Shown here one piece after another: positions 57,255 to 64,000 of a stretch of 64,000 nucleotides of DNA. A model generated the notes under the pieces. It saw nothing but the letters and a program-made list of their open reading frames with translations. It was not told the DNA's origin and ran no database searches. The position numbers were made by a program, and so were the translations under genes. The stretch comes from Coprinellus micaceus (Eukaryota > Basidiomycota > Agaricomycetes > Agaricales > Psathyrellaceae): contig OX596336.1 of NCBI GenBank assembly GCA_951394405.1, forward strand, positions 2,356,001-2,420,000, in the 5' to 3' direction. How positions within the stretch are numbered: the first letter of the stretch is position 1; each line of letters starts with the position of its first letter.

Positions 57255-58407
57255 TTACGCGGCTCCGACAGGATTCCAGCTAATCGCCCCATCAGCACCC
57301 TTGTCGAGGGCATCGAGGCTCGCAATGTCTTCCGAGGTGAGCTCAAAGTCATATAGGTTCGTGTTGGAGTGGATGCGCGAGGGAGTGGCGCTCTTCGGGA
57401 GGGGGACGTATCTACGCGTTCGATAATCAGATTTCCGAACCACATTTCGCTGAGATGAAAATGAGAACGCACCCTTTCTGCAAACTCCACCTCAAGAGTA
57501 TCTGCGCCGGGTCCCGCTCATACTTCTTCGCCAACCGCTGAATCGCCGGCTTGCCCATCTCACCCCGGAGGATGGGACAGTACGCTTCAACGATGATCCC
57601 ATTCTCCTGGCAATAAGCCACGATGTCCTTTTGCTGGCAGAGGGGGTGCAGCTCGATCTGGTTGAGGGACGGCTTCTCGTACCCGGCCTCCTCGATTTCT
57701 TTGAGGTGGTGCACGCCGTAGTTGGATACGCCGACTGAGCGGATCTTTCCGGCATCTTTAGCTTCGAGGAGAGCTTTGTATGTTTCCAGGCGCTTCTTCT
57801 TGCCGGAGAGGGGATCGTGGATGAGGAAGAGGTCGATGTAGTCTACGGCGGGCACCGTGAGTGGTTAGTACAATTGTACTGCCAGAGGCTACTCACCGAA
57901 CCCAAATCTCTTGAGACTTTCGTCAACTCCCAGCTTTGTGGCCTCGTACCCGTGCTGGCCGCTCGCGACCTTGGTCGTGATGAACACCTGGTCCCTCGGG
58001 ATGCCGCTTTCCCTCAGCGCTTCTCCGACCTAACATCAAACCACGAGTCAGTGTCCCTCTCAAAGTGCAGTGCTGGTAGGTTTCACCTGTGCCTCATTGT
58101 GATACATCTGCGCCGAATCCACATGTCTGTATCCAGCCTTGAGCGCCTCGAGCACCCCAGGAAGCGCGTTATCGTTCTGGTACACGCCAAATCCCAGCAG
58201 AGGGATCTCGTATCCAGAGGAAAGCCCGACGCTCGAGTTGAGTGTGAGGGTTGACGACATCGTGCTGTGTAGCCTTTGCGGTATAGTCTGAGAGTGGTGG
58301 TGTCTTAAGCGAGTGTTGGGCCGGACGAGTCTGGAATGATAACAAGTGGGTCCAAGGGTTCTTTGAGCAAGAAGACGGGGAAAACGAAAGGTCGAGGATG
58401 AGAGCAT
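57255..58407 (-). CDS. Aldo-keto reductase with in-frame N-terminal leader
   Basis: NADPH-dependent reductase of aldehydes and ketones, (beta/alpha)8 barrel. The catalytic tetrad is intact: Asp and Tyr in DSAQMYHNE, Lys in VFITTKV, His in DLFLIHDP. Other family marks are IPLLGFGVYQND, SVGVSNYGVHHLKEIEEAG, KPSLNQIELHPLCQQKDIVA and YVPLPKSATPSRIHSNTNLY (cofactor loop). It ends AISWNPVGAA. The barrel can start at ATG 58260 (MSSTLTLNSS). The frame extends without a stop to ATG 58407, adding 49 residues with no acidic side chain and many Arg/His (MLSSSTFRFPRLLAQRTLGP), which looks like a mitochondrial presequence. Both starts may be used. A tandem paralogue lies upstream on the same strand. Confidence 0.88.
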
Positions 58408-58622
58408 TTATACGTACGCCGGCTGGGGGAGGAGCTGTTAATAGTCTGAGGCTTTGTCAGAGCTTTGTCAGTTAGGGTGAAAGCGCCGATGGGGAGGACT
58501 CGGAGGAGGAAGCGCGTCGCTTGCCGACCGATGACGTTATGGATTGAAGACGGGTCTGATATTTCCCTCTGGGGGTGGGCCGTATTTAGCACTATCTCGT
58601 TCTAATGTCCTTTTCTTCTCTC

Positions 58623-59673
58623 TCATGGAACATCCACAGGGTTCCACGTCAAACACCCCTCTCGCCCTGGCTTGTCCAGAGCATCAATCCGGTTCATATC
58701 GCCTTCGCCCAGCGTAAAGTCGTATAGGTGCGTGTTAGAGACGATGCGGGCGGGGGTAGCGGATTTGGGGAGCGGGATGAACCTACGAGTTGATTTAAGA
58801 TTAGCGTTCATGTGTTGGAGCACGAACGTACCCTTTCTGGAGCGACCAACGAAGCAAGATCTGGGCTTTGTCCTTCTCGTACTTTAACGCTAGCTCTGCA
58901 AACACGGGATGCTCCATCTGCCCCCTCAGTACCGGACAATACGCCTGCACAACAATCCCCCTCTCCCTACAGTACTCCACGATCTCCCTCTGGTGGCAGT
59001 AAGGATGCAGCTCAATTTGATTGACACTGGGCTTCTCCAACCCCGCTTCTCTGATTTCCTCGAGGTGGTGTACGCCGTAGTTGGAGACGCCTACGGAGCG
59101 AATCTTGCCGAGCGTGCGATAGTGGAGGAGGGCGCGGTAGGTTTCGAGCCGGAGGACGGGGCCGGCGTGGGGGTTGTGGATGAGGAAGAGGTCGATGTAG
59201 TCTGTTTAGGCGTTCGAATCCCACTCGGGGAGGACAGGGCAGGGAGACTGACCGAGTTCCATCTTCTCTAAAGACCCCTCGATGGCCTCTACCGTCTTGC
59301 CGTATCCGTGGAACTTGCTTATAATCTTGGTGGCTGGATACCAGTTCTATCTATGCTATTGGTGTTGTACTGGAGGGTTACCCACTGATAAAGACCTCTT
59401 CCCTTGGCAGCCCGCTCTCCCTGACCGCGTCCGAGACATGAGCCTCGTTCTTATAGGCTTGTGCGGTGTCGATGTGACGATACCCCGCTTGAAGTGCGAG
59501 AAGGACAGAGTCTTTGGTGGTATAATTTTGGTACACGCCAAAGCCCAGACGGGGCATGGTGTAGCCTCGGAGGAAGCAAGAGTAATGAGATTGGTAGAAT
59601 ACAACGAGGTATCTGTGTGTGTACCTGTAGACAGAGGAACGGAGGACGAGAGGGAGAGCTCGCCGTCGGACAT
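58623..59673 (-). CDS. Aldo-keto reductase, tandem paralogue
   Basis: Same enzyme type as the neighbour. ATG 59673 (MSDGELSLSSSVPLSTG) joins by an intron to YTMPRLGFGVYQNYTTKDSV. Tetrad residues: Asp/Tyr in DTAQAYKNE, Lys in ITTKIISKF (formed across an intron with donor ATCA|GTGGGT), His in DLFLIHNP. Further marks are IRSVGVSNYGVHHLEEIREA, KPSVNQIELHPYCHQREIVE, CPVLRGQMEHP and FIPLPKSATPARIVSNTHLY. It ends TWNPVDVP. About 320 residues. No N-terminal leader is present, unlike the neighbouring copy. Head-to-tail arrangement and close similarity point to local duplication. Confidence 0.88.
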
Positions 59674-59834
59674 GGTGGTGGTGGTGGAAGGGAAAGAAGG
59701 GTATTTGATCCGTGTGCGCTGTGTGATCCGTCCAGAGCGCGATCCCCTTTGTGATCTCGTATGAAGATCGTCTGCTCATCGCACTGGCCCTTCGAATCAC
59801 ATTTGGGGTGGTGGGCGTCACTGGTACGTGTGCA

Positions 59835-60425
59835 TCAGTGCAATCCGGCGGCCTTGCGGGCAGCGATGGTATCATCGAGACAATCGAGGAGGGCCTGCAC
59901 CTCCTTGACGGCGTCCTTGCGGGCCTTGCGGGCGATCTGCCAGTCGCGCTCTGGGGCCATGCCGTCGAGGCGCAAGAGACTCTGGAGGAGGAGCTCGCCG
60001 AGGCGGAGATACTCTTTCTTGTTCGAGGGGGCAGAGTCGGCGTTTTGACCACGCGCGAGGAGATCATTGAGGTCTGGGGCGAGGGAGGAGCGGACGGTGG
60101 CGAGCTCGGTGTGGATGGTGGCGAGGACGGCGCTCTCCTCTGTTGTGAGGCCGAGGGGCTGGTGGTGCTCCGGGGGGCGATCTGAGACGACGGGGGCGTC
60201 TGGGGCGTCTGGGGTGGGGAGGAGGATGATGACTGAGCCCGATGCGATGTGATACTGGCGGAGGGTAGCTGTGTCGTCTGCGAGGACTGCGCCCTTGTGG
60301 ATGAGCTTGAAGGCGGCGATGCCTGTGTAGTCGCTGAGGGAGGTACGAATAGTGGATAGCGGCGTGTCTGGTGCGGGGAGGGCAAAAGAGAGGCGCTCTC
60401 TGCCCCATTTTACGGTGACGGCCAT
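59835..60425 (-). CDS. BAG-domain Hsp70 co-chaperone with ubiquitin-like N-terminus
   Basis: Nucleotide-exchange factor for Hsp70, expected in the cytosol. A single exon of 196 residues. Residues 1-75 resemble a ubiquitin-like fold (MAVTVKWGRERLSFALPAPD, AAFKLIHKGAVLADDTATLR, ASGSVIILLPTP). A Pro/Asp linker follows, then a C-terminal BAG three-helix domain at about 100-190 (SAVLATIHTELATVRSSLAP, YLRLGELLLQSLLRLDGMAP, VKEVQALLDCLDDTIAARKA). The domain order equals that of human BAG1 and fission yeast Bag101. The gene is divergent from PBS2 with 251 bases between starts, which invites the guess that both respond to stress; this is untested. Confidence 0.88.
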   Translation of the reverse strand: MAVTVKWGRERLSFALPAPDTPLSTIRTSLSDYTGIAAFKLIHKGAVLADDTATLRQYHIASGSVIILLPTPDAPDAPVVSDRPPEHHQPLGLTTEESAVLATIHTELATVRSSLAPDLNDLLARGQNADSAPSNKKEYLRLGELLLQSLLRLDGMAPERDWQIARKARKDAVKEVQALLDCLDDTIAARKAAGLH

Positions 60426-60676
60426 GGTAAGAGGAGAGATGATTACATAATTCAGGTCGATACTACTTCAGGCTGGACAGAACTTGAAAGATGGCTAGAA
60501 GGGGGGACGTGGACAGGCGGATGAATAGACATTGGGGGATCTGGGAACTAGTAACTGCAGTACTACACGCCATGGACAAGACGTGAGGCTGAGGGAAGAG
60601 CTGCAGTCGGACGCGGACGTTGCCGGCCCGATGGTCAAAAGCGAGACAGCTGTGATGGGGCATCTCATCCCGGACC
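60426..60676. promoter_or_regulatory. Bidirectional promoter between the BAG gene and PBS2
   Basis: 251 bases between the two start codons must carry both promoters. No stress-response element was identified with confidence. Confidence 0.5.
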
Positions 60677-62624
60677 ATGTCTGAACCACACCAGGACGAG
60701 CTCCCCCGGCGGCCGTCTCTGCGCGCACCGCTCAAGCACGCCCTCAACCGGCCCACGCCCATCCCCCCCTCGCTCCAGGCAAAGCTCGCACACTTCCAGG
60801 CCACCCGCCAGCAGGCCGCCATCACAAGCCACATCGATGCTGCTGCCAATGCCCTCCAGCAGTCCTCCTTCGCCTCCTCAGCCACCGTCCGCCCTCCCCC
60901 GGGCTTTGCAGAGCGTCTAGGCAGCCACAAGCAGCACGCACCCGCACCCTCCCCAGCCCTCCCCGCCCCAGCATCCGCCCCCCTCCGCACCCCGCCCCGT
61001 GGCCTCGGCGGGATGGCCGCCCGTCGCCAGAAACCAGCCTTCAGTCTCCGCGACATCGACCCCACCCTCGTCCCAGAGCCCCCAACAGCAAGCAGTGCAG
61101 CAGCAGCAGGCCTCGGGGCCGGTCGCCCCACCGCCCTCCCCCCGTCCCAGTCCAAAAAGTCCCCTCCCACCTTCGGCTCCCCCTTTTCCAACTTCAGCAA
61201 GATCGTCGATCCCTCGGGCGCACTCAACTTTAGCGGCAAGGCAGTCGTCCATTCCACCGGCGTCAACTTTTCAAATGGCGCCAGCTTTTCCATCAACATG
61301 GGCGAGCTCCAGCTCGACGAGGAGCTCGGCAAGGGTAACTATGGGACCGTCAAAAAGGTGCTCCATAAACCCACAAATGTCGCCATGGCCATGAAGGTAC
61401 GTCGATCCATCCACTCCCAACCCCCTCTTCATGACCATGCCCCAGGAAATCCGGCTCGAGCTCGATCAGGCCAAGCTTAATGCTATCATCATGGAGCTCG
61501 ATGTCCTCCATCGCGCAGTCACCCCAGAGATCGTAGAGTTTTACGGCGCCTTCTTCATCGAGTCCTGCGTCTACTACTGCATGGAGTTTATGGATGCCGG
61601 CTCCCTAGACAAGCTCATCCAGACCTCCCCCTACCCACCACAACCACCCCAGTTCGACACCCTCGAAGAGGCAGAGCGATCCCAGTCTGCAGGCTCCTCC
61701 CCTGCCTCAGAGTACCACTCACCCACCACCTCGGTAAGCGGGGACGACTATGACAACCCACCACCCGACGATGAGATCATGGACGACTTTACCACCCCCA
61801 ACTCCCAATCTATTTACTCTGGCGGCGGCATCCCAGAACCCGTGCTGGGCCGCATCGTTGGAGCCATGGTGCGCGGACTCAAATTCCTCAAGGACGAGCT
61901 CAGCATCATCCACCGCGATGTCAAGCCCACAAACGTGCTCATCAACCTCAAGGGCGAGGTCAAACTTTGTGACTTTGGTGTGTCAGGCGAGCTCGATAAG
62001 AGTCTCGCCAAGACGAATATTGGCTGTCAGAGCTATATGGCGCCGGAACGGATCAAGGGCGAATCCCAGGCCGCCGTAGGACTGGGAGGGGTCGAAGGTG
62101 CTGCGGGCGAGCTTTATGGTACGTATACTGTGAGCTCAGACGTGTGGAGCCTAGGTTTGAGTGCGATTGAAATGGGGCTGGGGCATTACCCGTACCCACC
62201 AGAGACGTACTCGAACGTCTTTGCGCAGTTAACGGCGATTGTCCATGGGCCACCACCTGAACTGCCTGCGAGGACATGGCGACCCCACGATGCTCCGTCA
62301 TTGATTACGTCGTCATCGACGTCAGCATCCTCCTCGAGGAGCAAGGGCAAAGGCCGGTGGGTGGGTTACAGCACCTCCGCGCGGGACTGGGTGTCCGTGT
62401 GTATGCGCAAGGTGCCGAAGGAGAGGGCGACATATGCGCAGCTGTTGGAGCACGAGTGGATGAAGAGGAATACAGAGATGTACGTGGATATGGAGAGGTG
62501 GGTTAGGTGTGCGGTTGAGGCGCGGAACGAGAGGAGCAGGCGGGAGAAGGAGACGGCGTTGCAGAATCAGAATCGGCAACTACAGCAGGCTCATGGGAGT
62601 GGGAGCGGGATTGGGAGGCGGTAG
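60677..62624 (+). CDS. PBS2: PBS2-type MAP kinase kinase of the HOG osmostress pathway
   Basis: Dual-specificity kinase that activates the Hog1 MAPK. Two exons; the intron lies at K|EIRLEL (about 61397-61444). Residues 1-205 are a Pro/Ala/Ser-rich, disordered N-terminus with many basic Pro motifs, where scaffold and SH3 contacts lie in relatives. The kinase domain shows ELGKGNYGTVKKVLHKP (P-loop), MAMKEIRLEL (ATP Lys), MEFMDAGSLDKLI, HRDVKPTNVLI (catalytic loop), LCDFGVSGELDKSLAKTNIG (activation loop; the Ser and Thr of SLAKT are the expected phosphosites), CQSYMAPERI and DVWSLGLSAIEMGLGHYPYP. An insert of about 66 residues, rich in Ser/Thr-Pro and Asp, separates helix D from helix E. A Gln-rich tail ends it. 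ATG 60677 is the first in frame. Confidence 0.93.
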
Positions 62625-63392
62625 GTTTGGCGGTGAGGGATGTTGAATTGTACATACCCCTCGCTGGCCGAGGTTTTTGATGGGTGGGTTGGCGCACTTT
62701 AATCCATTCTCCCTTCATCTTCTCGATATAACTGCCCATCCCATCCCATCCCAGCCACCCTACAGCTCATCTTCACGCTTCTATTTAACACTTTGATTGA
62801 CCATGCATGTTATACCATACCATTCATTCATTCCCTTGTTACAATCTCCACGCCCGATATTCAATATTCAGTGTCCAACTGTTGTTGTTACTCTATACGA
62901 TACGAAAGTTTTTATTATCACCTCCGCACTCCAGCTTCCAATGTCTCTCATAACAGTTCCACACTGGCACCCCGTTTCAACCTCGCACACAAGTACATTT
63001 ATACACACGCACCATCTGTACCACCCATCCCATCCTGATTGTCGTGACGCTTATTACTCTTTCTCGTCCCCTCGCGATATTGCGACTCCCCTCTAAGCTA
63101 TGACGCACGCCTTCCTCCTATCTTTTCTTCCCCCTGCCTTTCACTCCCAGTTCCGGATCCAAGGTCTCATCTCGTTTGTTCTCGGGTTCAAACGTTCAAC
63201 CCTCCCCTCGTCCCTCCGGATTCCGGACACAAATTCTGTATCACCCGTGGATTAATGTACGTTATGGTCGTTCTGTAGTAGGGGGTCGGACTGCTATTGT
63301 ATCAGTTTGGGCCGCCACATTCTGCATACAAACCCTCCTCGAGCTGGATCTCAGGGACAGCAACGTTTCCCACGTGGATGAGGTATGCAATA
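62625..63392. other. PBS2 3' flank, non-coding
   Basis: No gene recognised. T/C-rich sequence with overlapping short frames. Confidence 0.4.
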
Positions 63393-63531
63393 GGTAGGCT
63401 CACGGTTGTCGCAGTTCGCAACGCAGTTCGCAGCTGCAGCGCCGAAATGGCGGAGACGTCACAGTTTTCACACGCAAGTTGGCGGGTGTGATGCAACTGC
63501 AGCTGCGAACTGCGATAACCGTGAGCCTACC
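63393..63531. mobile_element. MITE-like element with 27-base terminal inverted repeats, TA-flanked
   Basis: 139 bases bounded by inverted repeats at 63393-63419 and 63505-63531 that match at 26 of 27 positions (outer end GGTAGGCTCACGGTT). TA dinucleotides lie directly outside both ends (63391-63392 and 63532-63533), as expected for a Tc1/mariner-type target duplication. The interior has a further repeated CGCAGTTCGC/CTGCAG motif and no coding capacity. It is too short to be autonomous. Confidence 0.8.
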
Positions 63532-63587
63532 TAATGAGCACTCATGAAACTTCAAGAAAGTCGATCCCCTCACTTGGCCATACCATA

Positions 63588-63765
63588 CAGTGAAACCTGT
63601 CATAACCCATAGCCCTCGGTGGACCCTCAAAGCTATGTGTTATAATGGGTTATGGGTTATCAGGGTCAGCTTTGGCAGAGAACTGAGGGTTCAGTGGACC
63701 TGATGGGCTATGGGTTATGGCCGGTTATGGGTTTTCACAGGTATGGGTTAGGACAGGTTTCACTA
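63588..63765. mobile_element. Second MITE-like element, ends AGTGAAACCTGTC, TA-flanked
   Basis: 178 bases with inverted ends. The left begins CAGTGAAACCTGTC at 63588, and the right end, read on the minus strand from 63765, begins TAGTGAAACCTGTCC. TA lies on both flanks (63586-63587, 63766-63767). The interior repeats GGGTTATGGGTTAT-like units. CAGTGAAACC-like ends recall pogo/Tc1-type elements. It has no coding capacity and lies 56 bases after the first element. Confidence 0.75.
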
Positions 63766-64000
63766 TACCCCCTTCGAGACCCAAGTCCCCGTGCCATCAG
63801 AACCAGCGGACTAGGAATGTTGTACAATGGATATAAACCTAGCGCGAAAAACTATGTCATGCAGAGCATGCGATAGGTACACTAGTAAGGATAGGTAGAA
63901 AAAATGTGACCGGGCATTGAGAATTAAGCGTGACACAGGGAAATGCGGCGATGGTAAGACATGACATGGGATGAAGATACTCTTTAGAACTAGAACCGAA
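63766..64000. other. Non-coding end of window
   Basis: 235 bases, A-rich in the middle. No gene or repeat recognised. Confidence 0.35.

Noticed and set aside
59378..60385. 335-codon minus-strand open frame spanning the second aldo-keto reductase and BAG gene
   Set aside because: It is an alternative frame across two well-supported genes; composition is Pro/Ser/Arg-rich noise, although its last part coincides with a real AKR exon.

Overview
This window is a chromosomal segment of a filamentous basidiomycete, most likely an agaricomycete. Nearly every gene is broken by short GT-AG introns, mostly 50-80 bp, with CTNAC-like branch sites, and both strands are used densely. The gene set is fungal: PBS2-type MAPKK, BUD4, PEX5, Erv14/cornichon, a mitochondrial glutaryl-CoA dehydrogenase and a basidiomycete-type coiled-coil family. 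No bacterial operons, CRISPR arrays, rRNA or convincing tRNA genes were seen. Exon boundaries were read by eye from splice signals and protein continuity, so individual junctions can be off by a few bases.

Layout. 0-9 kb (all +): a conserved mitochondrial-type unknown, ribosomal protein eL33, glutaryl-CoA dehydrogenase, a BRCT-containing family X DNA polymerase and NMN adenylyltransferase. 9.9-15.6 kb: two tandem MFS transporters of the Dal5/allantoate-permease type. 15.6-24.6 kb: a gene desert (4.1 kb and 3.1 kb) around one bZIP factor that carries a hydrophobic segment after its zipper. 24.6-31.2 kb: cornichon/Erv14, a VanZ-like membrane protein, a convergent mitochondrial Mmc1-like protein and a secreted basic protein. 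32-39 kb is an accessory block: an LRR/F-box-like gene, a SAP + F-box + Trp-Trp ankyrin-like repeat protein, a small unknown, a coiled-coil family protein and an F-box gene. 39-50 kb is a core block: BUD4, PEX5 (divergent from BUD4) and dihydroxyacid dehydratase. 50-57 kb: a RING/TRAF zinc-finger protein, a single-pass membrane protein with a His-rich tail, a truncated F-box relic and its intact paralogue. 57-62.6 kb: two tandem aldo-keto reductases, a BAG co-chaperone and PBS2. 62.6-64 kb: non-coding sequence with two adjacent TA-flanked MITE-like elements.

The genes do not form one pathway. Core housekeeping functions (NAD synthesis, Lys/Trp catabolism, branched-chain amino acid synthesis, peroxisome import, cytokinesis, osmostress signalling) are interleaved with expanding F-box/LRR and ankyrin-like accessory genes. 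The most interesting items are the membrane-anchored-looking bZIP in its desert, the SAP/F-box/WW-repeat protein, the Pol mu-like sugar-discrimination motif in the family X polymerase, the S/T-P-rich insert inside the PBS2 kinase domain, an in-frame mitochondrial-like leader on one aldo-keto reductase, and the two MITE-like elements.
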